From Streptosporangium lutulentum (GTDB lineage: Bacteria; Actinomycetota; Actinomycetes; Streptosporangiales; Streptosporangiaceae), in contig NZ_JAUSQU010000001.1 of NCBI RefSeq assembly GCF_030811455.1, positions 2,604,001-2,668,000 of the forward strand: a stretch of DNA of 64,000 nucleotides. The letters run 5' to 3'. This document shows, in pieces, positions 51,733 to 61,262 of the stretch. Below the pieces are notes generated by a model. It was not told the DNA's origin. It was given only the letters and a program-made list of their open reading frames with translations, and did no database searches. Both the position numbers and the translations under genes were made by a program. The stretch's first letter is position 1. Every line of letters starts with the position of its first letter.

Positions 51733-52305
51733 ATGCGCCACACGTGCGCCTGCGGGGACGCGTGCTGCCTGCCGCTCCTCTTCCCCTCCCTGACCAACCT
51801 CGAGATCGTGCACGTCGCCGTGACGGAGAAATGCGTGCTGATCAGCGCACGCGACGCCGTGTCCCAGCCGTGCTGCCGTTCATGTGGAACTGAGGGGACT
51901 CGTCGCCATGGCAGCTACCTACGGCGCGTTCACCACGGCGCGGCCGAGGACCGCTCGGTGGTCATCGAGATCGAGGTCACCCGGTACCAGTGCGACAATC
52001 CCGGCTGTCAGCTGGCCACCTTCACCCACGACATCCCCGCGCTGGCGCCGCGACGAGCGCGGCGGACCCCCGCGATGCGCACCACACCGGAACTGCTGGC
52101 CCGCGCCGCAGGTGGCCGGACAGCCGCACGGTTGCGCGGCAAGCTCACCGCCCGTCAGCAAGCCGAGCTGGTGCGGATGCACGCCACCGGCGACTGCACC
52201 ATCGCCGATCTCATGGAGGTCTTCTCCGTCGGTCGCGTCACCGTCTACCGCGTCCTCGACCGCACCAAGACGACGGGTACGACGGATGCGGAGGTTCCGC
52301 GTTAG
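51733..52305 (+). CDS. Chimera: ISL3 transposase zinc-finger N-terminus fused in frame to a serine-resolvase HTH
   Basis: 190 residues, GAGG six bases before the ATG. Residues about 20-130 are the ISL3-family transposase N-terminus: a CxxC...CDNxGC zinc finger ('CCRSCGTEGTRRHGSYLRRV', 'VTRYQCDNPGCQLATFTHDI') and 'RRARRTPAMRTTPELLARAA'. From about 135 the sequence switches to the C-terminal HTH of a serine resolvase ('LTARQQAELVRMHATGDCTI', 'LMEVFSVGRVTVYRVLDR'). No DDE or resolvase catalytic domain remains. The extreme N-terminus adds four cysteines. It is either a neutral fusion or a new two-DNA-binding-domain protein. Confidence 0.75.
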   Translation: MRHTCACGDACCLPLLFPSLTNLEIVHVAVTEKCVLISARDAVSQPCCRSCGTEGTRRHGSYLRRVHHGAAEDRSVVIEIEVTRYQCDNPGCQLATFTHDIPALAPRRARRTPAMRTTPELLARAAGGRTAARLRGKLTARQQAELVRMHATGDCTIADLMEVFSVGRVTVYRVLDRTKTTGTTDAEVPR

Positions 52306-52370
52306 CGCAGGTCATGGCTATATGTGTTGGATTCTTCGACAGGACTGCCGGGGTCCCGGGAGGTGTCGGT

Positions 52371-52437
52371 CTTATTAATCTACAACGTAAAGGCCATCCT
52401 TCGAAAGATCAAGATCATTTACAATGGACTGAAGACC
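52371..52437 (+). repeat. Dispersed repeat R, right-end copy 3
   Basis: Matches the right end of copy 1: CTTATTAATCTACAACGTAA at 52371-52390 and GATCATTTACAATGGACTGA at 52413-52432. The inverted repeat is partly decayed. As with copy 1 it sits in a convergent intergenic gap. Confidence 0.65.
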
Positions 52438-52470
52438 TCCACCAAAAACACGGGCCGGTCGTCGGTCTCG

Positions 52471-53628
52471 TCAGGGGGTGCGGGGGCGCAGGGCGCCGGC
52501 AGAGGCCGCCATGAACGCCGCGAGGAGGGCGGGGATGCCGAGGGCCGTCGGAAGGCTGGTGAGTTCGGCGGCGCCGCCGATGATGGCGGGGCCGGCGACG
52601 AGTCCGGCGTAGCCGATGGTGGCGACCTGGGCGATGGCTTCTCCGGCGCGGGCGGGGTCGTGGTTTCCGGCGGCGGAGAAGACCTGGGGGACGATGGTGG
52701 CCAGGCCGAGGCCGAACAGGGCGAAGCCGATGATGGCGACGGGGACGGTGCCGATGAGCAGTGCGGTGCTGAGGCCGAGGGCGGCGAGGATGCCGGAGTA
52801 GCGGACCAGGCGTACGGGGCCCAGGCGTAGGGCGAGGTGGTCGCCGGCGAAGCGGCCGATGGTCATGGCGGTGGAGAAGACGGCGAAGCCGAGGGCGGCG
52901 AGGCCTTGGGAGGCGTCGAGGTCTTCGAAGAGGTAGACGGCGGTCCAGTCGTTGGCGGCGCCTTCGCCGACGAGTCCGGCGAAGGCGACGATGCCCATGA
53001 GGGCGATCCAGCCGGTCCAGCGGGCTCGGGTGGGGGTGGTGGTGCCGGTGGCGGGTGGGGTGTGGGGGAGGAGGTGGCGTCGGGCGTAGAGGGAGGCGAG
53101 GGCGAGGGGGATGCCGACGGCGGCGAGGGTGGTGCCGGCGCTGAGGCCGAGCCAGGCGAATGCTCCGCCGATGCCTGCGCCGAGGAGGCCTCCGATGCTG
53201 AACATGCCGTGGAAGGAGGACATGATCGGGCGGCCGTGGGCGCGTTCGACTTCGACGCCGTGGGCGTTCATGGAGACGTCGAGGGAGGCGTTGACGAGGC
53301 CGTAGAGGAAGAGGGTGGTGATGAGGGCGGGCAGGTTGGGGGCGTAGCCGGGGGGGATGGCGGTGAGGGCGGTGAGGATGGCGGCGGGGGTGATGAGGCG
53401 GGCGCTGCCGAGGCGGTCGGTGAGGCGTCCGGCGAAGCGCATGCCGATGACGAGTCCGGCGGCGACGGCGAAGAGGCCGTAGCTGAGTTGTCCGGCGCTG
53501 AGGTCGAGGTTGTGTTTGACCGCTGGGATGCGTGCGGCCCAGGTGCCGGAGACGGCGCCGAGGAGGAGGAAGAAGTAGGACACGGCTCGGCGGGCGTTGG
53601 TGGCTTGCCGGGTCGTGGGGTTGCTCAT
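52471..53628 (-). CDS. MFS transporter (YbjJ/fucose-permease-like)
   Basis: 385 residues, 12 helices. 'ARRAVSYFFLLLGAVSGTWA', 'RIPAVKHNLDLSAGQLSYGL' and 'DVSMNAHGVEVERAHGRPIM' match the YbjJ-type MFS group, which is usually annotated without a known substrate. The coding strand is unusually monotonous (long runs of GCC/GGC), making false open frames on the opposite strand. Confidence 0.9.
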   Translation of the reverse strand: MSNPTTRQATNARRAVSYFFLLLGAVSGTWAARIPAVKHNLDLSAGQLSYGLFAVAAGLVIGMRFAGRLTDRLGSARLITPAAILTALTAIPPGYAPNLPALITTLFLYGLVNASLDVSMNAHGVEVERAHGRPIMSSFHGMFSIGGLLGAGIGGAFAWLGLSAGTTLAAVGIPLALASLYARRHLLPHTPPATGTTTPTRARWTGWIALMGIVAFAGLVGEGAANDWTAVYLFEDLDASQGLAALGFAVFSTAMTIGRFAGDHLALRLGPVRLVRYSGILAALGLSTALLIGTVPVAIIGFALFGLGLATIVPQVFSAAGNHDPARAGEAIAQVATIGYAGLVAGPAIIGGAAELTSLPTALGIPALLAAFMAASAGALRPRTP

Positions 53629-53902
53629 GGGCGTCCCCTGGGGTTTGTGGTTCGGGGGCGATATTCAATCATGTCCGGTGCCGGTGGACGGGTGCCGTTT
53701 GACGGGTGTCAGTGGGGGCCTGCCGGGATACGAGCGAAAGGGGCAATGGGCTCCCGAATCTGCTGGTCGGGGGAAGATGTACTCCGAGGTTGTCGGCCAG
53801 CAGGGTGGTCAGCTCGGTGTAGCAAAACCCGCGCGGCATCGGACTGCGCGTGCTGGATAGGCTGCGCTGCGTTACATCGGTTTTCTGCTCGGGGTCTGGG
53901 TT

Positions 53903-56408
53903 GTGACGGCGATCGATCGCACCGCGTATCCGCGGTTCAAGAGGGTGGTTCCCGCGCGGGAGCTGGTTGAGGCGTTCACGCCGACGGTTGCCGAGGTCGC
54001 GTGGGCGCGGGAGAAGACGCAGAGCGATCAGCATGTGCTGGCCTTGGTGGTGTGGCTGAAGTCGTATCAGCGGCTGGGGTATTTCCTGAAGCTGGACGAG
54101 GTTCCCGCGGTGGTGGTCGAGCACGTGCGCGATCTGCTGGATCTGTCCGGCGAGGTGACGGCCGAGCATGACGCGGACCGGACCGCGAAGTGGCATCGCG
54201 GGCTGGTCCGGGCGTTGATGGGCGTGAAGTACGACGCGGGCAAGGCCCATGCGATCGCCGAGGAGGCGATCCGCAGGGCGGTTACGACGAAGGACAATCC
54301 GGCCGATCTGATCAACGTGGCGCTGGAGGAGTTGGTGCGGGCGCGGTGCGAGCTGCCCGGGTTCTCCACGCTGGACCGGTTGGTCGCGGCGATCCGGGCG
54401 GAGACGAACACCGCGCTGTACGCGATGGTCGCGGCACGGATCGACCTGGCCGCCAAGGCCCGGCTGACGCGGCTGTTGTGGCTGGACCCGACATCGGGGC
54501 GCAGCGAGTTCGACCGGCTGAAGACACCGGCGAAGGCGGCAACGCTGGGCAAGTTCAAGCTGCGCCTGGCCCACCTGCAGGCGCTCGACGAGCTCGGCGC
54601 GACCGAGCAGTGGCTCGACGGCATCCCAGCCACGAAGATCGCGCATTTCGCCGGGGAGGCCCGGGTGACCGACGTGGGCGACATGCGGGACATCGGTGAC
54701 GCGAAGCGGTGGACGCTGCTGGCGAGCCTGATCCACGAGTGCCGGACCGCGGCTCGGGACGAGGTCGCGACGATGTTCTGCAAGCGGATGGCCGTGATCC
54801 ACAAGAAGGGCAAGGAGCGGCTGCAAGAGCTGCACGAGCAGCATCGCGCCGAGTCCGAGCGACTGCTGGACGTGTTCGGCGACATCCTCGCCGGCGCCCG
54901 GGAAGCCACCGCACCGGCCGACGACGGCGCGGCCGCGGTCGCCGAGCGGACCGGTCGGTTGCTGCTCAAGACGCTGGCCGACGCGGGCGGGGTGGAGCAG
55001 TTGTCGGCGGCGCACGAGGTGGTGTCGGCGCACCACGGCAACAACTACCTGCCGCTGCTGGAGAAGTTCTACAAGAGCCACCGCTCGGCGCTGTTCACCC
55101 TGCTCGACACGCTGGAGCTGGAGTCGACCAGCGCGGATCACAGTGTGCTGGACGCGGTGGAGTTCCTGCGCGCGATCCGGGGCCGCACCGGCGAGTACGT
55201 CTCGCAGAAGGCCACCGTCGGGCACGGGGCCGACGCGGTGACCGTGGCGATCGACGTCGACCGACGTCGACTTCGTCACCGAGGCGTGGCGCAAGATCCT
55301 GCTGGTGAAGGACCGGCCGGGCAAGTTGGTGCGCCGTCACTTGGAGGTGTGCGTGTTCTCCTACCTCGCCTCCGAGCTGCGCTCCGGGGACATCGCGGTG
55401 GTCGGCGCCGACTCCTACGCCAGCCTGCACGCCCAGCTGATGTCGTGGGACGAGTGCGTGCCGCTGGCTGAGCAGTTCTGCGGCCAGGCCGGGATCCCGT
55501 CGGACCCGACGGCGCTCACGGCGCACTACCGGGCGGTGCTGGGCGATATCGCCGCGGTGGTGGACGCCGGGTTCCCGCACAACACCGAGTTGTCCTTCGA
55601 GGACGGGCGCCCGGTCCTGCGCCGCCGCAAGGGCGCCGACCGGCGCCCGTCGGCGCTGGCGCTGGAGGAGGCGATCCACCAGCGGCTGAACGAGTTCGCG
55701 AAGCTCGACGTCGCCGGGATGTGGGGCGACGGGCGGGTGGTCTCGGTGGACGGGACGCAGGTGGACACGTGGGAGAACAACATCCTGGCCGAGTCCCATA
55801 TCCGCTACGGCGGGTACGGCGGGATCGCCTACCGGCATCTCTCCGACACCTACATCGCGCTCTTCAGCCACTTCATCCCGTGCGGGGTGTGGGAGGTGGT
55901 CTACATCATCGAAGGGTTGCTGCGCAACGACTCCGACATCCAGCCCGACACCATCCACGTCGACACCCAAGGCCAATCCCTGCCGGTATTCGGGCTGGCC
56001 GCGCTGCTCGGGTTCGACCTGCTCCCGCGCATCCGCAACTGGGCCGACCTGAACTTCTACCGGCCCAACGCGGACACCGGCTTCGAGCACATCGACTCGC
56101 TGTTCGGCGACAACGTGATCGACTGGGGCCTGATCGAGACGCACTGGACGGATCTGCTGCGCATCGCGATCTCGATCGGCGAGGGCCGCCTGTCGTCGGT
56201 GACGCTGCTGCGCCGGCTGGGCAACAACTCCCGCAAGAACCGGCTCTATTGGGTGCTCGATCTGTCCCCGCCGGACGCGGTGCCGGTCACCACGCTGGAC
56301 CTGGTGACGGGGGCGCTGTTTCCCGGCGACATCACCGCGGACGCGGCGCCGGCCGCCCCCGCGCCGCGCCGGACGAGGCAGCGTGTTACCTCGAAGAAGG
56401 GTTCCTGA
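53903..56408 (+). pseudogene. Tn3-family transposase, inactivated by a 10-bp tandem duplication
   Basis: GTG start at 53903. Frame 1 runs through the N-terminal and central regions ('AIDRTAYPRFKRVVPARELV', 'RLLWLDPTSGRSEFDRLKTP') to 'GADAVTVAIDVD'. There CGACGTCGAC is present twice in tandem (55252-55261, 55262-55271). Removing one copy joins it to 'DVDFVTEAWRKILLVKDRPG' and the catalytic DDE part ('VVSVDGTQVDTWENNILAES', 'TIHVDTQGQSLPVFGLAALL'), ending at 56408. The repaired protein would have about 831 residues, shorter than the typical 950-1000. As it stands the catalytic half is out of frame. Confidence 0.9.
55252..55271 (+). repeat. 10-bp tandem duplication that frameshifts tnpA
   Basis: CGACGTCGAC twice, without spacer. 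The unit is itself nearly palindromic, which favours slippage. Ten bases shift the frame by one. Confidence 0.92.
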
Positions 56409-56614
56409 TGGCCACCACCCGCTGGGTCCGTTACGTGGTCCCGGTCGTGGTCGAGATCGACTGCGACAACGACGCGATCGACCACGGCCAGTTCTGCATC
56501 TACGACGAGAAGTTCGTCCGCCGTCACGCCGACGGGCAGATGGAGACGCACGCGCTGTGGGTGGCTAACCCGCCGAACGGGCGGATCCCGCCCGGCCCGC
56601 CGGGGTCCCAGTAG
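56408..56614 (+). CDS. Small protein coupled to the Tn3 transposase
   Basis: 68 residues. The ATG shares its A with the tnpA stop (TGATG) and has AAGAAGG seven bases upstream, so it is a genuine translational-coupling arrangement. 'TTRWVRYVVPVVVEIDCDND' and 'GQFCIYDEKFVRRHADGQME' look like a compact beta protein; I do not recognise a family. The frame ends at the boundary with a transposon-end-like repeat, so the C-terminus may be altered. Confidence 0.6.
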   Translation: MATTRWVRYVVPVVVEIDCDNDAIDHGQFCIYDEKFVRRHADGQMETHALWVANPPNGRIPPGPPGSQ

Positions 56615-56719
56615 TACTGGCGCCAAAATCAACGGATATGCGCTCTGGCGTCTGTGACGTCCCGGAATGAGCCTTCGGCGGACGGAGCCCGAGACGGGCC
56701 GTCCGGGACCGGTGACCTG
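56602..56719 (+). repeat. 118-bp direct repeat, copy A (transposon-end-like)
   Basis: Begins GGGGTCCCAGTAGTACTGGC and continues through CGCCAAAATCAACGGATATG; nearly identical to 63499-63616. The GGGG start and about 40-bp well-conserved beginning resemble a Tn3-type terminal inverted repeat. Both copies point the same way and both cut into a coding frame at their left edge. Confidence 0.75.
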
Positions 56720-56842
56720 GGGAACGCCGTCCAGATAGGCCGTCCGGTGACTTGGCCGGTGGCAGAGAGCTATCCATAGAGTCTTCGTTCAACGCTTCGC
56801 GTTTGCCCAGGTCAGCCAAATCCGTTGGAAATTTCCCCCGTA

Positions 56843-57076
56843 CTACCGGGACCCCGTAAGAGACCAACCCTGTTCGGCAAGCACACACCCGATATCGGAC
56901 CGCTCCCAGCCCTTCAGGTCGATCGCCGAGAACCGGCGGATCAGGTCACGTAGTTGATCATCGGTCAGACGGGAGGCAACGATCATGGCGCAAACCCTAC
57001 CTTTGCCCTGACCCTCGCCGTTCCGGAACTCTGAACCACCGGATTCGGCCAGATGGGCTTGGTACACAAGTAGCAA
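56843..57076 (-). CDS. Hypothetical small protein
   Basis: 77 residues at most; the part from the second Met ('SRLTDDQLRDLIRRFSAIDL', 'KGWERSDIGCVLAEQGWSL') has normal codon use and looks like the start of a DUF6301-type domain, but it stops early. Probably a fragment. Confidence 0.3.
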   Translation of the reverse strand: MLLVYQAHLAESGGSEFRNGEGQGKGRVCAMIVASRLTDDQLRDLIRRFSAIDLKGWERSDIGCVLAEQGWSLTGSR

Positions 57077-57454
57077 GCGATGCGGAAACTCGGACGCGGC
57101 ACGCAGGGTCTCCCAACGATCCGTCCCCCGTCACACTCATGCTGCCAGCGGCTGACCGAACCAGGGCCGGACTTCGCCAGCTCTTCAAAGGCCGTCAGCG
57201 GCGGAGAGGTCCAGGCGGGCCCTCGCGCCAAGCTGCCCACCGGCTGACCGCAACGATCCCTACCTTGCCCTTCGCTGGAACTTCGGAAGTTCCGGGCCGT
57301 CGCCGACGCGCTCGACCGCTTCCGCTAACACGGCGCCGATCTCCGGACGAGGTCTGACGCCGCTGTTCTGGACCCATGTCGCGCCTTACGGCGAAGTCCG
57401 CTTAAATCACAATCTTAGCCTGGCAACGAACTGACGCTTTGAAGTGTTCTACGA

Positions 57455-57640
57455 ACGAGGGCCGACGGGGGCGCGGTAGCTGGTGAGCATCTCGGTGGTC
57501 CAGGTCGGCTGGTGGCAACGCCTCGGGGCCCGAACTCGCTGAACCACGGTTTGATGTCGATCACCGGGGTTCCGTTGACGGCGTCGAGGTCTTCCACATG
57601 AAGGTCGAGGCCGTCGACCTTGAGAAGGCGGCAGCGGGGC
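57455..57640 (-). pseudogene. C-terminal fragment of a TrmO-like tRNA methyltransferase
   Basis: On the minus strand 'CRLLKVDGLDLHVEDLDAVN' then 'GTPVIDIKPWFSEFGPRG' is the TrmO end (tRNA t6A37 N6-methylation). After that a frameshift leads to 'QPTWTTEMLTSYRA', the normal last residues. The SAM-binding part is absent. Confidence 0.7.
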
Positions 57641-57673
57641 GCGGTGGCAGCACCCGGCTGAGCGCCAGCTGGC

Positions 57674-57840
57674 TGCGAGGTGTTGTTCGAGGCGACCGAG
57701 TTCGGCGAGAACATCACCGTCGAGCAGTTGTGGGAATCGATCGAGGCGGTGGCCGCGGTCGGAGCTCCACGCCGCGGTGGACAAGATCTCCGATGTCGCG
57801 CCGCCGCCGGGCGCGGATCCGGACGGGGAGGTGCTGTAGG
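57674..57840 (+). pseudogene. Probable Tn3-transposase internal fragment
   Basis: Plus strand: 'VLFEATEFGENITVEQLWES' then, after a frameshift, 'LHAAVDKISDVAPPPGADPD'. The order and wording resemble an internal part of DUF4158-type Tn3 transposases. Assignment is from memory and moderate. Confidence 0.5.
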
Positions 57841-57869
57841 TGTCTGCGGGCAGCCGCGGGGCTCGGCGG

Positions 57870-60368
57870 TCACGGACGCTGTGACCGCGTCCTGAACGAC
57901 CGGGCGGACAGCTCGCCGGCTCCGAGCACGAGCGCGGACGTCAGGACGACCACGAGGGGCAGGCCACCGAGGGCGATCGCCGGGATCGCGCGGTCCCCGT
58001 TGCTCAGCGCGTACACCAGCCCGGAGGCGCCGGGAACCGCTGCCGCTATGCCGACGACGCACGCCGTCACCGCGACGAACGCCGCCTCCCACCGGCCCAC
58101 CCGTTGTCGCTGCGCCGGCGTCGCTCCCACCGCGTGCAGAAGCGTCAGCTCGGCCCGTCGGGCGAGGTTGCCGACCACGAGCGAGCTCACCACCGCGATC
58201 GCGATGTAGCCCCACAGGATCACCAGCAGGACCACCTGGAACGACGCCGGGTCGCCCACCGACGCCTCGGGATCGGACACGACCGGCGACCGCACGATCT
58301 CCACGCCCGGGTGGTCCCGAAGCCGCTCGGCGACGCGACTCGCGCCCTGCTGCTCCGTCGTGTCGCGCGACAGGGTCATCACCATGGCGGTCGCCTGCCC
58401 GGACGCCGTGGCGCTCCGGACATCCGCGAGTGGGAGCACCACCTCGCCGAAGCCCAGCCCGCGCCGATAGATAGTCGCGACCCGACGGTCGATCGTGCGG
58501 CCGTCGCCCAGCACCACGGTGACCTGATCACCGATCTCGGCATAGAGCATGTCCGCGCCTTGCACGCCCAGGGCGATCTCGTCAGGCGCGAGGACCAGCG
58601 GGCCACCTCCCCGAGGGTCGAGGTCGGCATATCGCGCGAGGCCGTCGCCGTCGGCCCCGAGGACCGGCAGCACCTGCCACGCGCTGTCGTCAGCCGGTCC
58701 GCGCACGACGACGGTGCCGGCCGCGACCTGGTCGACCGAGCGGATCCCGGGAGTCTCGGCGACCTTCTCCGCCGTCGAGCGGTCGATCCCGCTGGGACCG
58801 GCCATCACAACGAGATCTGCTCGTCGGCCGGCATCGACCTGGTCGCTCGCGACGGCTCCCGCCGACGCGTTGGCGAAGAGCTGGGTGCAGCTGAGCGTGA
58901 CGCCGAGGACTGCCGGAGCCAGCACACCGCCCACCCGCGCCGCTCGCAGCCGGACGTTGCTCAACGCGAGGTACTGCGTCGCGCCACGCGTCGCCGGTCC
59001 CTGCACGATCCGCGCCGCCGAACGTACGACCCACGGGCTCAGCGGCCCGATCGACAAGGCGATCACCAGGCTCGACAGACCACTGAGCCCTGTGGCCCCG
59101 TCACCCGAGAACGCCCAGGGTGCGGCTGCCATCGCGATCCCGAGCGCCAGGACCGCCAGCCCGGCGGCGAGCCGGGTCCGGCTGCTGGACGGACCCGATG
59201 CCTCGTCGCCACCCCGCAGGCCCGACAGCGGGCTGCCGCGCCCGACCACCCGGCGGGCCGCGATCCGCACCGACGCCTCGGCGGCCAGCACGGCCACCAC
59301 GACCGGGATGACGACGGGCAGCAAGCCCACGACCGGATCGAGGCCTGCGGGCAGCGTCCCGCTCCAGCGACCGACACCGACCATGCACGCCCCCAGGAGG
59401 GGGCCACCCACACTGCCGATGATCCCCGCCACGAGCGCGACGCGCCGGATCTCGCCGACCAGCAGCTGGCGGACCTGCCTGGACGTGGCACCGATCACGC
59501 GCAGCATCGCGAGCTCGCGGGAACGCTCCCGCACCTGGAGCGACGTCAGGGCCATCACGGTGAAGAGCGTCACGATGACTGTGAGTCCACCGAACGCGCC
59601 GGCGGCAGAGGTGAGCGTCGCCTTGGCCTGGCCCTGGCGCACGACCTCGAGTTCTCCTCGCCGCCCCTCGTCCCAGACCACGGCGCCGTGACGATCGACC
59701 AGCTCCCGCAATCCGCGAGTGCCCTCACTGCCGGGCCACACCCCGATCGCCGCGACCTGGTCGTCGCGCGCGCTGTTGCGGCCGATGTCGGCGCCGGTGA
59801 GGTAGATGTCGGCGGCGTCGACGCCGGTGTCGTCGGCGGAGGTCAGGCCCACGACCGTGAACCGGCGGGCCTCACCCCCGAAGGCGATGTCGACCGCGTC
59901 GCCAAGGTCGACGGACCGGTCGGCGGCCAGGCCACGGGGGAGCACGACCTCACCGGCCGACTGGGGCGTCGTCCCCGCCACGACGGTCCTGTCGCCGAGG
60001 GCCAGGGCTTCGCCAGGATGAGCCGTGACCGGGAGGGGGTCCCGACCGGCCAGCACCGCCGGCAGGACCTGGTCGACGACGACTCGCGCATCCGGCACCG
60101 TCCGGGTGACCTCGTCGACCAGCGACTCCGGGAGCAGCGCGCGGCCGGGCACGGCGATGTCGACATCCTCCTTCACAGGCACCGACTGCGGAGCCCCGAT
60201 CAGGACCGGCGCCTTGGCGTACTCTCCCGTGCTGACCTGCCCCCGCAGTCCGGTCTCGAACAGCAGGCCGAGCGCGCCCAGCAGGATCGCCGAGAACAGG
60301 ACGGTCGTGAAGACGGCGGCGACCTGTCCTCGCCGGCCCCGCCGGGTCAGCCGTGCGATGTCTTTCAT
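57870..60368 (-). CDS. ABC transporter permease, FtsX/MacB type
   Basis: 832 residues with two FtsX-like repeats: an N-terminal helix, a large extracytoplasmic domain, then three helices ('LTVIVTLFTVMALTSLQVRE' with 'RSRELAMLRVIGATSRQVRQ'), a second set, and a C-terminal triple ('ELTLLHAVGATPAQRQRVGR'). The R-E-x-A-x-L-R-x-x-G-A-T motif occurs in both halves. Such permeases with a LolD-like ATPase export lipids or peptides or transduce force. ATGA overlap with the ATPase gene. Confidence 0.92.
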   Translation of the reverse strand: MKDIARLTRRGRRGQVAAVFTTVLFSAILLGALGLLFETGLRGQVSTGEYAKAPVLIGAPQSVPVKEDVDIAVPGRALLPESLVDEVTRTVPDARVVVDQVLPAVLAGRDPLPVTAHPGEALALGDRTVVAGTTPQSAGEVVLPRGLAADRSVDLGDAVDIAFGGEARRFTVVGLTSADDTGVDAADIYLTGADIGRNSARDDQVAAIGVWPGSEGTRGLRELVDRHGAVVWDEGRRGELEVVRQGQAKATLTSAAGAFGGLTVIVTLFTVMALTSLQVRERSRELAMLRVIGATSRQVRQLLVGEIRRVALVAGIIGSVGGPLLGACMVGVGRWSGTLPAGLDPVVGLLPVVIPVVVAVLAAEASVRIAARRVVGRGSPLSGLRGGDEASGPSSSRTRLAAGLAVLALGIAMAAAPWAFSGDGATGLSGLSSLVIALSIGPLSPWVVRSAARIVQGPATRGATQYLALSNVRLRAARVGGVLAPAVLGVTLSCTQLFANASAGAVASDQVDAGRRADLVVMAGPSGIDRSTAEKVAETPGIRSVDQVAAGTVVVRGPADDSAWQVLPVLGADGDGLARYADLDPRGGGPLVLAPDEIALGVQGADMLYAEIGDQVTVVLGDGRTIDRRVATIYRRGLGFGEVVLPLADVRSATASGQATAMVMTLSRDTTEQQGASRVAERLRDHPGVEIVRSPVVSDPEASVGDPASFQVVLLVILWGYIAIAVVSSLVVGNLARRAELTLLHAVGATPAQRQRVGRWEAAFVAVTACVVGIAAAVPGASGLVYALSNGDRAIPAIALGGLPLVVVLTSALVLGAGELSARSFRTRSQRP

Positions 60369-61138
60369 GCCCGGCGCCCCAGCCGCGCCAGATGAGCCGC
60401 GATGTCAGCCGCGGACCCCCCGGACACCTCGTCGTGCCAGCGGCCGTCGGCCAGGAAGATGACCCGATCCGCCACCGCGGCAGCGGACGGGTCGTGGGTG
60501 ACCAGCAGCACCTGCTGGCCGAGCTCGTCCACGATCGACCGCAACAACGTCAGGACCGCCTCGGCCGACGCGGTGTCCAGCGAGCCGGTCGGCTCGTCGG
60601 CCACGACCAGCTCGGGGCGGGTGATGAGGGCTCGGGCGATGGCCACGCGCTGTTGCTGACCGCCCGAGAGCGCTGCCGGGCGGCGCGCCAGAGTGTCGCC
60701 GACGCCGACCGCCGTGGCGAGCTCCTGCACGACCCGGGGATCGATCGGCTCTCCCGCGAGCCGCAGTGGCAGCGAGATGTTGTCGGCGGCCGACAACGCC
60801 GGGATCAGGTTGAAGGCCTGGAACACGACGCCGATGCGCGAGCGACGCAGCACGGCCAGTTCGGTCTCGCTCAGGCGGCTGATCTCCTGCCCGCCGAGGT
60901 GGATCGTGCCGGAGTCGGGCCGCTCCAGCCCGAGCAGGCAGTTCAGCAGCGTCGTCTTGCCTGAGCCGGACGGTCCCATGATCGCCGTGAACGTCCCCGG
61001 CTCCACGGTCAGGTCGATCGCGCTGAGCGCCGAGACCTTCGCCCGGCCACTGCCGTACGTCTTGCTCACGCCTCGGACGACGACGGGGCGAGGCGGCGCG
61101 TCCGCGGGCGCCGTGGACCGTGGTGTTCTCTGCTTCAT
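60365..61138 (-). CDS. ABC transporter ATPase, LolD/MacB type
   Basis: 257 residues from the ATG at 61138. Walker A 'GPSGSGKTTLLNCLLGL', signature 'LSGGQQQRVAIARALI' and Walker B 'ELVVADEPTGSLDT' with H-loop 'LLVTHDPSAA' are intact. It is the partner of the FtsX-type permease, and divergent from the sensor kinase, a common arrangement for antimicrobial-peptide or envelope-stress modules. Confidence 0.95.
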   Translation of the reverse strand: MKQRTPRSTAPADAPPRPVVVRGVSKTYGSGRAKVSALSAIDLTVEPGTFTAIMGPSGSGKTTLLNCLLGLERPDSGTIHLGGQEISRLSETELAVLRRSRIGVVFQAFNLIPALSAADNISLPLRLAGEPIDPRVVQELATAVGVGDTLARRPAALSGGQQQRVAIARALITRPELVVADEPTGSLDTASAEAVLTLLRSIVDELGQQVLLVTHDPSAAAVADRVIFLADGRWHDEVSGGSAADIAAHLARLGRRA

Positions 61139-61262
61139 TATGACAACTCTGGGCTCGCCGCGTGGCCCGCACCATCCCGTGGACGCTCCGTTGGGAGGTA
61201 GCGCTGCCGCTACCCCGGCGAGGCGTTGCGGGCCCACGGCGACGGGTGCCCGAGACTGTACG

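Noticed and set aside
52837..53970. Gly/Glu-rich plus-strand frame opposite the YbjJ-like transporter
   Set aside because: Composition artefact of repetitive third-position GC; no domain.
56602..56719. Promoter or structured RNA role for the 118-bp direct repeat
   Set aside because: Its left edge interrupts coding frames in both places and it begins with GGGG as Tn3 ends do, so a transposon end is the better explanation.
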